From: Thermoplasmatales archaeon BRNA1
Lineage (GTDB): Archaea > Thermoplasmatota > Thermoplasmata > Methanomassiliicoccales > Methanomethylophilaceae
DNA length: 64,000 nucleotides
Direction: 5' to 3'
NCBI GenBank assembly: GCA_000350305.1
Contig: CP002916.1
Coordinates: 1,116,001-1,180,000 of the forward strand
A program made the position numbers and the translations under genes. How positions within the stretch are numbered: the stretch's first letter is position 1; the number at the start of each line of letters is the position of its first letter. Shown here in pieces: positions 37,352 to 46,273 of this stretch. A model generated the notes under the pieces. It was not told where the DNA came from, searched no databases, and worked only from the letters and a program-made list of their open reading frames with translations.

Positions 37352-38122
37352 ATGAACGGAATACTCGTGATCGCATACGGATCCAGCCTCCCCTACGCCG
37401 AGGCTGCCCTGAAGGCACAGTGCGAAAGGCTCCAGAACCTACGCTCCGAGAAGGTCTACTACGCGTCCCACAGGGCCAACAAGCCGCTCATCGCCGACAC
37501 GGTCAAACAGATCGCCGCGGACGGAGTGGACAGGCTCCTGGTCATCCCCTTCTTCATCGCCGATGGGGAGATCACCAAGGATTACATCCCCAGGGAGATG
37601 GGACTGAAGTCCTACGGGGACAGATGCCTCGAGGTGGACGGGAAGAAGATCGAGATCATCTGGGGGTCCGCCATCGGGACCGACCCCGGGATCGCGGACG
37701 TCATCATCAAGAGGATCAAGGACAGGAACGGGGATGCCGACACCCCCGTCCTGATCATCGGCCACGGTTCCAGGAACAAGGAGCTCCCGGAGGCTGTCGA
37801 GGCGGCGGCGGAGTCCGTGCGCCTTGCCGGATACAGGAACGTGAGGGTGGCTTACAACGAGTTCAACGGACCCTATATCGAGGACGTCTTCCCCGAGATG
37901 GTCGCACTCAATGAGGATGCGATAATCATCGTCCCCATGTTCATCGCATGCGGCCTCCATCTGAAGGTGGAGATCCCCGAGAAACTCGGCATCCCGGACA
38001 ACCGCGGCGGCATCGTGAAACACAACGGCAAGTCCATCGAGGTCCGCTACACCCCCGCCGTGGGCGAGGACGAATATGTGGCGGAAGTCCTTGCGAAAAG
38101 GGCCGCCAAAGCCTTCGACTGA
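37352..38122 (+). CDS. cbiX: Two-domain sirohydrochlorin chelatase, probably cobalt
   Basis: 256 aa with two CbiX-like halves: N-terminal GILVIAYGSSLPYAE and DRLLVIPFFIADGEIT, C-terminal VLIIGHGSRNKELPE and IIIVPMFIACGLHLKVEIPEKLG (active-site His). Archaeal CbiX/CfbA are usually single-domain, about 130 aa. Inserts a metal into sirohydrochlorin. Divergent from the B12 operon and under the shared operator, so cobalt is the likely metal, while the paralogue at 52122-52904 serves F430. Metal choice is inference. Leaderless. Confidence 0.87.
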   Translation: MNGILVIAYGSSLPYAEAALKAQCERLQNLRSEKVYYASHRANKPLIADTVKQIAADGVDRLLVIPFFIADGEITKDYIPREMGLKSYGDRCLEVDGKKIEIIWGSAIGTDPGIADVIIKRIKDRNGDADTPVLIIGHGSRNKELPEAVEAAAESVRLAGYRNVRVAYNEFNGPYIEDVFPEMVALNEDAIIIVPMFIACGLHLKVEIPEKLGIPDNRGGIVKHNGKSIEVRYTPAVGEDEYVAEVLAKRAAKAFD

Positions 38123-38126
38123 AAAC

Positions 38127-38906
38127 TCATTCGGGGACTGCTGCCAGACCGGACTTGTGTTTCATACAGGCGACCTGGCGGCGGATCTCCGCTGCCTTTT
38201 CCTTGGAGATGTTCGCACTCTTGGCCATTGCCTCGTCGTCGGCACCTCCCTCCATGAGACTGAGTGCGATGTCGAGGTCGTGATAGGTGATACCCATCTC
38301 CTCCTCGTCGGTCTGACCCTCCCAGAGCCCCGCGGTGGGGACCTTGTCGATGATCTCCTGCGGGACGCCGATGATCTTGGCTAGCTCCCAGACTTGGGTC
38401 TTGTAGATGCCGTGCATGGGCATAACATCCTCGGCGCCGTCGCCGAACTTGGTCATGTATCCCATGAGGAGCTCGCTGCGGTTGGTGGTGCCGACGACCA
38501 GATAGTTCTCCTTCTTCGCCTTGTCGTAGAGGACGATCATGCGGCAGCGGGCCATGATGTTGCCCTTCTCGAGGGGCGCCTCCTTACCCGTCAGGAGCAT
38601 GCCGGAAAAAGCGTCCACGGCAGGCTGTATGCTGACGGTGTTGTAGTTGATCCCCCAAGTCTGGCACATCTTCTTGGTCTGGATATAGTCCTCCGCGGAG
38701 GTGACCGCCGTGGGCATGAAGACGCACAGAACGTTCTCCCCTCCGAGAGCGTCCGCGCACAGCTTCGCGACGACTGCGGAATCGACTCCGCCGCTGATCC
38801 CGACTACCGCTCCCTTCGCCCCCGCTTTCTGAACGGTGGTACGGATGAAATCGGTGAGTTTGTCTGCATCTGACTTGGACATCTGACGGAGGGATCCCTG
38901 TGCCAT
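38127..38906 (-). CDS. nadE: NH3-dependent NAD+ synthetase
   Basis: Final step of NAD synthesis: amidates nicotinic acid adenine dinucleotide. P-loop-like VGISGGVDSAVVAKL; VGTTNRSELLMGYMTKFGDG and PTAGLWEGQTDEEEMG are family motifs. About 259 aa from ATG 38906, chosen because a TATA-like TTTTATTT lies about 28 bp upstream; ATGs at 38939 and a GTG at 38981 are possible. No glutaminase domain on the protein itself; a nitrilase-family gene lies divergently beside it. Confidence 0.92.
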   Translation of the reverse strand: MAQGSLRQMSKSDADKLTDFIRTTVQKAGAKGAVVGISGGVDSAVVAKLCADALGGENVLCVFMPTAVTSAEDYIQTKKMCQTWGINYNTVSIQPAVDAFSGMLLTGKEAPLEKGNIMARCRMIVLYDKAKKENYLVVGTTNRSELLMGYMTKFGDGAEDVMPMHGIYKTQVWELAKIIGVPQEIIDKVPTAGLWEGQTDEEEMGITYHDLDIALSLMEGGADDEAMAKSANISKEKAAEIRRQVACMKHKSGLAAVPE

Positions 38907-39020
38907 GGACAGGGTATCTATCAGATGAAATAAAACCATTTTTAGTCCCTCGGACGCGCAAAATGGATTCATTTTAGGCACCGTCTTTTAGTCTGGCACA
39001 TGTTGCTTTCATAACACGGT

Positions 39021-39030
39021 TTTATATACT
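39021..39030 (+). promoter_or_regulatory. TATA box of the nitrilase-family gene
   Basis: TTTATATACT centred 26 bp before ATG 39051, implying a leaderless transcript. Confidence 0.5.
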
Positions 39031-39050
39031 GTCTTTACGATTGACGGCTC

Positions 39051-39815
39051 ATGGGAATTAGGATAGCGATATGTCAGATGGGAGACTCGGGAAGCCCCGA
39101 GGATAACCTCAAACGTGCCGAGGGCGCGATCCTTCAGAACGAGGCGGACCTCTACGTCTTCCCCGAACTGTTCCTTTCGTCCTACGACACCACGACCTTC
39201 AACCCCGAGGACACGCCTACCGCCGAGAAACGCCTCCGTCTGCTCTGCGGCGAGAGGGACTGCGCGGTCGCCATCGGCGCGCCCGTCCAGTGGTACAACG
39301 GTGTAACCGATTCGCTTCTTTTCATCACCCCGACGGAGACCTTCAGGTACGACAAGATTTACCTAGCCAACTTCGGCATCTACAACGAAAGCGCCTTCGA
39401 GCCCGGGAAGAGCCCCGCCATCGTCGAGTGGAAGGGCATGAAGATCGGGCTCGAAATCTGCTACGACGTCACCTTCCCGGAGCTCCACCGCTTCTACGCG
39501 ACCCACGACTGCGACATCGTCATCGTCTCCGCCGCGTCTGCGGAACCGTCCAAGAAAGTCCTGATGAACATCCTGCCAACCAGGTCCGTGGAGAACACCG
39601 TGTACACCGTGTACGTCAACTCCATCGGGAAATTCAAGGACACCTAGTTCTTCGGAAGCTCCGGCCTCTACTCCCCCCTCGGAGAGAAGGTCGCGTCCAT
39701 GGGCGAGGAGGACGGAGTCCTCATCACATATGCCGACGAGGCAGTGGTCCAGAACGCACGCACCCAGAGGCCCCAGCTCAGGGACCTCAGGAACGACATC
39801 CTTTGGATCGCCTGA
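39051..39815 (+). CDS. Carbon-nitrogen hydrolase with in-frame amber (pyrrolysine) codon
   Basis: Nitrilase-superfamily amidase, 254 aa if TAG at 39645-39647 is read through. Catalytic triad: Glu in LYVFPELFLSS, Lys in DKIYLANFG, Cys in GLEICYDVTFPEL. The TAG falls at residue 199, directly before FFGSSGLYSPLGE, the conserved strand and turn of the fold, and the same frame runs 55 more codons to TGA at 39813. Stopping at TAG would remove conserved core elements. The simplest reading is pyrrolysine (or another amino acid) at UAG. May supply ammonia in nitrogen or NAD metabolism next to nadE (inference). Confidence 0.85.
39645..39647 (+). other. In-frame TAG codon, candidate pyrrolysine site
   Basis: Single amber codon inside the nitrilase-family gene; coding character continues without a shift on its 3' side. 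No complete gene in the window uses TAG to stop. Confidence 0.8.
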
Positions 39816-39881
39816 ACACTTTCACGCCCCTCCGGGGGCACCAAACCTTTTAATGTAAGGACCAGATAGGGTCGCCCAACG

Positions 39882-39965
39882 GCCGAGATAGCCCAGCCCG
39901 GTAAGACGCAAGCCTGGAAAGCTTGTGGGAGTATTCCCTCGGGAGTTCAAATCTCCCTCTCGGCG
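39882..39965 (+). tRNA. tRNA-Ser (GGA)
   Basis: Acceptor GCCGAGA / TCTCGGC, anticodon stem CAAGC / GCTTG with loop CTGGAAA giving anticodon GGA, a long variable arm (GGGAG..TTCCC region) typical of tRNA-Ser, T-arm GGGAGTTCAAATCTCCC. Discriminator G at 39965, CCA encoded at 39966-39968. TATA-like TTTTAATG about 30 bp upstream. Confidence 0.95.
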
Positions 39966-40036
39966 CCATTCTTCTACCTCACTTCCCCGGTTATAACATC
40001 ACATGGTCTTTATCCGACCAGAACTGTTTACCGCCT

Positions 40037-40365
40037 ATGACAACAATGTACTGTCCGCATTGCAGACGCAATGTGGACGTCTCAAGATGGACCGGCGGGC
40101 GCGTCCTCATCCTGATTATCCTCCTGATCCTGGGCGTCATCCTTGGAATCATCTACCTGATCTACGTGTGCTCCATCACCGAGAAGTGCCCCTATTGCAA
40201 CACCCCCGCACTGCAGATGGAGGCCCCCGCTTCGGACCTGCCGACAGTTCCGCAGCCCCCTCCGGCGCTCAGGCGGATACCGTCTACTGCACCGAGTGCG
40301 GAGCAGCCAACAGGCGCGGCTCCAAGTTCTGCAGCTGCTGCGGTTCCCGTCTGAGGAACGACTGA
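40037..40365 (+). pseudogene. Zinc-ribbon membrane protein gene with frameshift
   Basis: The first frame (from ATG 40037) encodes a zinc-ribbon start MYCPHCRRN, a membrane helix (about residues 22-43) and CPYCNTP, then after a proline-rich linker loses coding sense. In the -1 frame the sequence goes on as VYCTECGAANRRGSKFCSCCG to a TGA at 40363-40365, a complete second zinc ribbon. One extra C in the run CCCCC at 40259-40263 would join the two. Either a real frameshift mutation, a homopolymer sequencing error, or (less likely) programmed shifting. Confidence 0.7.
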
Positions 40366-40377
40366 CCGGGTTCCGCG

Positions 40378-40386
40378 AAAATATAT
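40378..40386 (+). promoter_or_regulatory. TATA box of UvrA-like gene
   Basis: AAAATATAT about 28 bp before ATG 40410; leaderless transcript expected. Confidence 0.45.
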
Positions 40387-40409
40387 CGTGCATCGCCGAT
40401 ACACGGCGC

Positions 40410-42689
40410 ATGGCGGATCGTGCTATCGAGATACGCGGAGCGTCGGAGAACAACCTGAAGGGCATCGACGTCGACATCCCCAAGGGCAAGATCGTTGTTC
40501 TTGCAGGGGTCTCCGGTTCCGGGAAGTCCTCCCTTGCCTTCGATACCGTCGCCAAGGAGAGCCACCGTCAGTGGCAGCTCTCGTATCCGCTGTACCTCCG
40601 CAACCGCATGCCCCGTTACGAAAGGCCTGCTGTGGAGAGCATTAACAATCTCACTCCCGCCATCGTCGTCGACCAGAAGATCCTCGGTGCCAACTCCCGT
40701 TCCACCGTGGGCACCGCCTCGGACATCGCACCCCTGGTCAGACTCCTCTTCTCCAGGATCGGAAAACCCTCCGCCGGCCCCGCCATCGCATACTCCTTCA
40801 ACCACCCCCTCGGCATGTGCCCCGACTGTCACGGCATCGGGAAGAGGCTCACCGTCGACATCGACAAGATGCTGGATCTGGACAAAAGCATCAACGAGAA
40901 CGCCATCAGATTCACGCAGTTCTCCACTGGATCCTGGCAGGGGTGGCTTTACTATCACTGTCCCGTCCTCGACCCCGCCAAGAAGCTCCGCGACTACAGC
41001 GAGACCGAATGGAAGAACCTCGTATACGGGCCGGACACCACGGTCAAGATGATGTACATCTCCAACAACACCGGCCTGGGGCAGTACACCGATTACGAGG
41101 GGATCGTGCCCCGCTTCAACAGGCTGTACCTCAGCAGGGATATCTCGCTCCTCAGTAAGAAGATCAGGGATGAGGTCGCCGAGTACAGCATCGAAGGGCC
41201 CTGCGACACCTGCGGCGGCACCGGACTGAACCCGAAGGCCCTTGAGTCCAGGATCCTCGGGTACAACATCTCCGACATGTACGACATGCAGGTGAGCGAC
41301 CTCCTGCCCGTCCTGCAGAGGATCGACGACCCTCTCGGAAAGGCCATCGCAAGGCAGATCTCCGACAGTCTGGCACATATGGTGGACGTCGGTCTTGGAT
41401 ATCTTTCCCTGTCCAGGAGGACGGACTCCCTCTCGGGAGGCGAGGTCCAGAGACTGAAGATGGTCCGCCACCTGGGAAGCAGCCTCTCAGACATCACGTA
41501 CATCTTCGACGAGCCCACCGCCGGACTGCATCCCGAGGACGCATCCAGGATAGGAAAGCTAATGATGGACCTGAGGGACAAGCACAACACCGTCCTAGTG
41601 GTGGAACACAACCGCCTTATGATCAACCTGGCGGATCATGTCATCGAGATAGGCCCCCTGGCGGGAGAGCACGGCGGGGAGGTGGTTTTCTCCGGTCCGC
41701 TGTCCGAACTGAAAAGGGCGGACACCCTCACCGCCAAGGCACTCCGCAACAGGTTCTACATCAACAGGAACCCCCTCCCGTGGACGGACGGGTTCGAGGT
41801 AAAGAACGCGAATCTCCACAACCTCAAGGATGTCAGCGTCACGATTCCGAAGGGGATCCTCACCGCGGTCACTGGCGTGGCCGGGTCCGGGAAATCCACC
41901 CTCATCTGTCAGGTGTTCGCCTCCCGGCACCCCGAGGCCATCGTCATAGACCAGAAACCCATCGGCTCCACATCCCGTTCCACTCCCGCGACGTACACCG
42001 GGGTCTTCGACCGCATTCGGAAGCTGTTCGCCGAGGCAAACAACGTGGGCCTGGAGTGGTTCAGCTTCAACTCCAAGGGAGGCTGCCCCATCTGCAAGGG
42101 CAAGGGGGAGATCGTCCCCGACGTAGCCTTCGCAGACCCCGTCGCAATCCTCTGCGAGGGGTGCCAGGGCAAGAGATACAATGATCTGGCACTTTCCTAT
42201 AGGTACAAGGGCAAGACCATAGAGGAGGTCAACAACCTCACCATAGAGCAGGCGATGGAGTTCTTCGAGGACCGCCAGATCAGGAGCCGTCTCCAGTGCC
42301 TCATGGACGTCGGAATGGGCTACATGACCCTCGGACAGCAGACCTCCACCCTGTCCGGCGGCGAGAACCAGCGCCTCAAACTGGCCTCCGAGCTCCACAG
42401 GAAGGGTGCGATCTACGTTCTGGACGAACCCACTTCCGGCCTCCACGCCAAGGACGTCGGGAACCTGCTGTCCCTGCTGAGGAGGATGGTGGCCGCCGAC
42501 AACACCGTGATCATCGTGGAGCACAGGCTCGAGATGGTCTCGCAGGCGGATTGGATCATCGACATGGGCCCCGAGGGAGGAAACCTCGGAGGGAGGATAC
42601 TTTTCGAGGGCACCCCGGAGCAGCTGCTGTCCTGTCGGAATTCATACACCGCGAAGCATCTCCGCGATGCCATGGACGGAAAGGAATAA
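40410..42689 (+). CDS. UvrA-like tandem ABC ATPase (short, UvrA2/DrrC type)
   Basis: 759 aa with two ABC cassettes: Walker A GVSGSGKSS and GVAGSGKST; signatures LSGGEVQRLKM and LSGGENQRLKL; zinc Cys pairs CPDCHG..CDTCGG and CPICKG..CEGCQG. At 759 aa it is about 180 residues shorter than true UvrA (about 940) and lacks the UvrB-binding insertion, so it is more like the UvrA2/DrrC group linked to drug tolerance or unknown DNA binding. No uvrB or uvrC is nearby. Start ATG 40410 fits the TATA box. Confidence 0.88.
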   Translation: MADRAIEIRGASENNLKGIDVDIPKGKIVVLAGVSGSGKSSLAFDTVAKESHRQWQLSYPLYLRNRMPRYERPAVESINNLTPAIVVDQKILGANSRSTVGTASDIAPLVRLLFSRIGKPSAGPAIAYSFNHPLGMCPDCHGIGKRLTVDIDKMLDLDKSINENAIRFTQFSTGSWQGWLYYHCPVLDPAKKLRDYSETEWKNLVYGPDTTVKMMYISNNTGLGQYTDYEGIVPRFNRLYLSRDISLLSKKIRDEVAEYSIEGPCDTCGGTGLNPKALESRILGYNISDMYDMQVSDLLPVLQRIDDPLGKAIARQISDSLAHMVDVGLGYLSLSRRTDSLSGGEVQRLKMVRHLGSSLSDITYIFDEPTAGLHPEDASRIGKLMMDLRDKHNTVLVVEHNRLMINLADHVIEIGPLAGEHGGEVVFSGPLSELKRADTLTAKALRNRFYINRNPLPWTDGFEVKNANLHNLKDVSVTIPKGILTAVTGVAGSGKSTLICQVFASRHPEAIVIDQKPIGSTSRSTPATYTGVFDRIRKLFAEANNVGLEWFSFNSKGGCPICKGKGEIVPDVAFADPVAILCEGCQGKRYNDLALSYRYKGKTIEEVNNLTIEQAMEFFEDRQIRSRLQCLMDVGMGYMTLGQQTSTLSGGENQRLKLASELHRKGAIYVLDEPTSGLHAKDVGNLLSLLRRMVAADNTVIIVEHRLEMVSQADWIIDMGPEGGNLGGRILFEGTPEQLLSCRNSYTAKHLRDAMDGKE

Positions 42690-43538
42690 TCACACGACAT
42701 AGGTCCGTACCGGAACGAACCTGTTCCCGTGGTAGACCACCGGCGAACCGGATTTGGAAACGCGGACCTCGACGCAGTCCTGCGAGCAGAAATCGATAGG
42801 TTCCGCGGAGACATCCAGGCCCAGTTCTTCCTTGATCGCCGATTTCGCTTTTCCGGCGGTGGCCTCCGGGCCCTTCAGTCCCTTCGGGTATCCCAGCATG
42901 AAGTGGCCTCCCTCCCCGTTCGCCAAAGCCGCAACTGTGCAGATCAGCCTCTCGCTCCAATCGGGATACGTGCTGTCCACCCAGACCGGGGAGTCCCCCT
43001 CCGGGATCTCTGGAACCCCGAGATGCTGGGCGACGGTGCTCTCCTCAAGGGTCTTGCAGACAATCTCCGATGCGGCTGTGATCTCGTCGGCGGTGGAAAT
43101 CGTCGCATCGTGGGCGAAGTACGGGATGATCTCCCTGTCCAAAGCGCCGAAATAGGTGGACATGACGCAGTACTGGGAGACCGTGCCGCACAGGAGGATC
43201 ATGTCGTAGCCGAGCTTCCTCAGAACATCCTCCAGATCCGTCTCCTTGAACGAATTCATTGTGTGCTTGGTGACCACGATGTCACCGGGCTCCACGGCGA
43301 GTCCGCGGAAGTACTCGTCCCCGTCGGTACCCTCATAGGGACGGCAGTGGGTCACGCCCTCGTACTGGACAACCACCACGGGGCGTCCCGCCTGGCGGAA
43401 CATGAACATCAGGCGGTTGATGCGGAACACCAGCTCATCGACCTTCTCGGACCAGTCGGGACGGTCATTGCAGAACTTGCGCTGTGCGTCGATGACGACC
43501 AGACCCATCTTCTTGCCGTAGAGGTCCGTGATGATCAT
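42690..43538 (-). CDS. Isochorismatase-family hydrolase fused to AlbA_2/Schlafen-like domain
   Basis: 282 aa. Residues about 10-190 are an isochorismatase-like cysteine hydrolase: Asp in GLVVIDAQRKF, Lys in VVTKHTMNSF, Cys in GTVSQYCVMSTYF. Residues about 198-282 resemble the AlbA_2 (Schlafen, divergent AAA) N-terminal fold: LICTVAALANGEGGHFMLGY, later YHGNRFVPVRTYVV. Substrate could be nicotinamide or another amide. TATA at about 43555-43565 suggests a leaderless mRNA. Confidence 0.75.
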   Translation of the reverse strand: MIITDLYGKKMGLVVIDAQRKFCNDRPDWSEKVDELVFRINRLMFMFRQAGRPVVVVQYEGVTHCRPYEGTDGDEYFRGLAVEPGDIVVTKHTMNSFKETDLEDVLRKLGYDMILLCGTVSQYCVMSTYFGALDREIIPYFAHDATISTADEITAASEIVCKTLEESTVAQHLGVPEIPEGDSPVWVDSTYPDWSERLICTVAALANGEGGHFMLGYPKGLKGPEATAGKAKSAIKEELGLDVSAEPIDFCSQDCVEVRVSKSGSPVVYHGNRFVPVRTYVV

Positions 43539-43616
43539 ACACCCGGGATGGTCTAATGTATATAATCGGTTTTCGATGCTGGCACTTTTTTATTGTTGCA
43601 TGTGCATCACCCACCC

Positions 43617-43961
43617 ATGAAGATCAAGTACAGCCACGCCGGACCCGGCAAGAAGCCCGCTCCCAAACAGTGGGAGGTCTGGCTCGCCGATGCGCCTTTC
43701 GGACCCGGAGGCAAGGTAAAGAGATGCCCCGTCGCCGTAGGCAAGAGGGGCAACGCCGGATGGACTGTCTACGAGATCATCCCCGCCGGGGAGAGGGGAG
43801 GCAGGGATGCCCTGCTGACCGATCTCCTCCGTGCCGGACAGGACCGCCCCGGGGTGGTACGCGTCTCCCCCTCGGCCACCGTACAGGGCACCGCGTTCGT
43901 CCAGAAGATGGGCGAGCTGGTCCAGGAAGACATCCGCCAGATCATCTCCGGTCTGCGCTGA
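43617..43961 (+). CDS. Small protein, possibly PemK/MazF-like
   Basis: 114 aa, basic. The segment WEVWLADAPFGPGGKVKRCPVAVG is reminiscent of the GDIVLVDFPF...KRRPALV start of PemK/MazF proteins, but the C-terminal half (RDALLTDLLRAGQDRPG) does not match clearly and no antitoxin gene is next to it. Treat as hypothetical. Promoter TATA-like TTTTTTATT about 28 bp upstream overlaps a GCTGGCAC word (43578-43585). Confidence 0.7.
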   Translation: MKIKYSHAGPGKKPAPKQWEVWLADAPFGPGGKVKRCPVAVGKRGNAGWTVYEIIPAGERGGRDALLTDLLRAGQDRPGVVRVSPSATVQGTAFVQKMGELVQEDIRQIISGLR

Positions 43962-44034
43962 TTCCGAACCTCTTCCGTGCCCCTTTCGCGCGCGGGAGAC
44001 CAACTTATAAAACGTCCACCGCATACCCTGTCGC

Positions 44035-44739
44035 ATGGCAGATCAGATCATGGCCGAGAAGCACCTCAAAGAGGGCATCGAGGCATTCGAGAACAAGAAG
44101 TACGCCGAGGCCTACAGCGCCATCAAGCAGGCGGCCGAGGAAGGCAGTGCCGAGGCGCAGTTCCGCATGGGCGGCTACAGTTACTGGGGACAGATTGTCC
44201 CGAAGAACGAGGAGGACGCCCTGAAGTGGTTCCGCAAGGCTGCGGACCAGGGACACCTCGCGGCTATGACCGAGGTCGGAAGGATGTACGCCTACTCCGA
44301 CGGGGTCGCACACTCCCCCGACCTTGCGTTCAAGTGGACCTACAAGGCCGCCCAGGCCGGAAGCATGCAGGCCTACTACAACCTCGGCACCCTCTACGAA
44401 CAGGGGATCGGGGTCAGCAGGGACCTCCCCAGCGCCGCCCAGATGTACAAGGTGGCCGGCGACGGGGGCATCTCCGACGGATACCACTGCCTCGCGCAGC
44501 TCTACCACGCCGGAAAGGGCGTCCCCAAGGACAGGAAGGCCGCCGCGGGATACTGCATCAAGGCGGCGGACATGGGCAACGCCCAGGCATGCATCGACAC
44601 CGCCATGTGCTACTACGACGGCGACGGTGTCGAGAAGGACGACAAGATCGCCCTCTCCTACTTCCAGAAGGCGCTCGACCTCGGACGCTCCGAGGTCCAG
44701 AAGTACATCGATGCCATCAAGGCAGGCCGCCCGATCTGA
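44035..44739 (+). CDS. Sel1-repeat protein 1
   Basis: 234 aa made of about six Sel1-like repeats (36-residue helical hairpins with A.A...LG..Y..G.GV..D...A..W..KAA), for example AEAQFRMGGYSYWGQIVPKNEEDALKW split over a repeat. No signal peptide, so predicted cytosolic scaffold. First of four tandem Sel1 genes. Confidence 0.9.
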   Translation: MADQIMAEKHLKEGIEAFENKKYAEAYSAIKQAAEEGSAEAQFRMGGYSYWGQIVPKNEEDALKWFRKAADQGHLAAMTEVGRMYAYSDGVAHSPDLAFKWTYKAAQAGSMQAYYNLGTLYEQGIGVSRDLPSAAQMYKVAGDGGISDGYHCLAQLYHAGKGVPKDRKAAAGYCIKAADMGNAQACIDTAMCYYDGDGVEKDDKIALSYFQKALDLGRSEVQKYIDAIKAGRPI

Positions 44740-44744
44740 TTAAC

Positions 44745-45446
44745 ATGGCAGGAAAAACAGCAGAACAGTACCGCGAGGCCGGACTCGAGGCCTTCAGACA
44801 GAACGATCTGACCAACGCGTTCGCGCTCCTCCTCCAGGCTGCCAAGGAGGGGGATGCCGAGGCACAGTACCGCATCGGCGAGTTCTACTACTGGGGACGG
44901 GTCGTCGGCAAGGACGAGAAGGAGGCGTTCAAATGGTTCCGCAAATCTGCCAAGCAGGACCATGCCGGAGCCATGAACGAAGTTGGCCTCATGTATGCAT
45001 CCGGAACACAGACCCAGCGCTCCCCGGACAAGGCCCTGGAGTGGATGAAGAAGGCCGCCCTGAAGGGATTCCCCCAGGCGGTCTACAATCTCGGAACGTT
45101 CTACGAGAGGGGCATCGGATGCCCCGTGGATTATAAGAGGGCGGTCAAGCTCTACGAGATGGCCTCACAGGTGGGTCTCCCTTCCGCGGACTACTCCCTC
45201 GCCAGACTCCTCCACGACGGCACAGGATGCAAACAGGACATCCCCCGCGCGGCGGAGCTCTGCAAGAAAGCCGCCGACAAGGGTCACGCCCAGGCGATGT
45301 ACGACACTGGCCTCCTCTACTACAACGGGGACGGATTCGAGAAGGACGACGGGGAGGCCCTCATCTACTTCCAGAAGGCCCGCCTCAACGGCATCGCCGA
45401 CGCGAAGAAGTACATCGACGAGATCATGGAGAAAAACTCCGAATGA
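44745..45446 (+). CDS. Sel1-repeat protein 2
   Basis: 233 aa, close paralogue of the preceding gene (both start with an A-E-x-x-x-E-G-x-E-A-F helix and share the YYWG..V.KDE.EAFKWFRK pattern). About six Sel1 repeats. Starts 6 nt after the previous stop; its own stop overlaps the next start (ATGA). Confidence 0.9.
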   Translation: MAGKTAEQYREAGLEAFRQNDLTNAFALLLQAAKEGDAEAQYRIGEFYYWGRVVGKDEKEAFKWFRKSAKQDHAGAMNEVGLMYASGTQTQRSPDKALEWMKKAALKGFPQAVYNLGTFYERGIGCPVDYKRAVKLYEMASQVGLPSADYSLARLLHDGTGCKQDIPRAAELCKKAADKGHAQAMYDTGLLYYNGDGFEKDDGEALIYFQKARLNGIADAKKYIDEIMEKNSE

Positions 45447-46267
45447 ACGCCGAAGAAGTCCGGAGACAGTGCAAGGAGGATCCCGAGTTCATCCTTGCCG
45501 TGGAGGAGTACCGCAGCGTGGACTATGTCTCCGCCTACCAGCGTTTCTGCAAGATCGCGGCCAAGGGCAACGTCATCGCACAGTACACGGCGGCGATGAT
45601 GAACGTCGACTGCGACAGGATCGAGAGGAGCCCGATCGAGGGCTACCGTTTCATGGAGATGGCCGCGGATTCCGGCTATCCCGGGGCACAGTACTGCATG
45701 GGGATATTCTGCTCCACCGGTTTCGGTTGCAACGCGTCCCCCGAGAAGGCCAAAGACTGGTTCCAAATGGCGGCGGAACAGGGTCACGTCCAGTCCCAGA
45801 ACGAGCTGGGGGTCATCTACCGCGAGGGCAAGGGCTGCAAGAAGGATGACGACCTAGCCTTCGAATGGATATGGAAGGCCGCGATAGGCGGGGACCCCAA
45901 CGCACAGTACAACCTTGCCGTCATGTACGAGACCGGCGAGGGCACATCTGTCTCCATGGGTGATGCGTTCAAGTGGTATTCGCAGGCCGCATCCCAGGGG
46001 ATCACCGAGGCCCAGTACTGCCTCGGTGCACTGTACCATCTCGGCAAGGGAACCGCCGAGAACCATACCAAAGCGGCATTCTGGTACGGCGAGGCCGCCC
46101 GTTCGGGGCATCCCGACGCGGAATACAACCTTGGCCTGATGTACATGGAAGGGGACGGCATCCCCGCGGATTACGAGAAGGCCTCGGCGCTGTTCGAAAG
46201 CGCCGCTAGCAAGGGTATCAAGGATGCACGCGATGCCCTGAACAAAGTAAGAGAAATGATGGAGTGA
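45443..46267 (+). CDS. Sel1-repeat protein 3
   Basis: 274 aa with about seven Sel1 repeats (e.g. GAQYCMGIFCSTGFGC, AEYNLGLMYMEGDGIP). The N-terminal 50 residues (EDPEFILAVEEYRSVDYVSAYQ) are less repeat-like. No signal peptide. Third gene of the block, 6 nt before the fourth. Confidence 0.9.
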   Translation: MNAEEVRRQCKEDPEFILAVEEYRSVDYVSAYQRFCKIAAKGNVIAQYTAAMMNVDCDRIERSPIEGYRFMEMAADSGYPGAQYCMGIFCSTGFGCNASPEKAKDWFQMAAEQGHVQSQNELGVIYREGKGCKKDDDLAFEWIWKAAIGGDPNAQYNLAVMYETGEGTSVSMGDAFKWYSQAASQGITEAQYCLGALYHLGKGTAENHTKAAFWYGEAARSGHPDAEYNLGLMYMEGDGIPADYEKASALFESAASKGIKDARDALNKVREMME

Positions 46268-46273
46268 GAAACG

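Noticed and set aside
40410-42689. Canonical nucleotide-excision repair UvrA
   Set aside because: About 180 residues too short, with no UvrB-binding insertion and no uvrB/uvrC nearby.
43617-43961. Toxin-antitoxin pair
   Set aside because: The PemK/MazF resemblance is limited to one segment and no antitoxin-like gene is adjacent, so I did not call a toxin.
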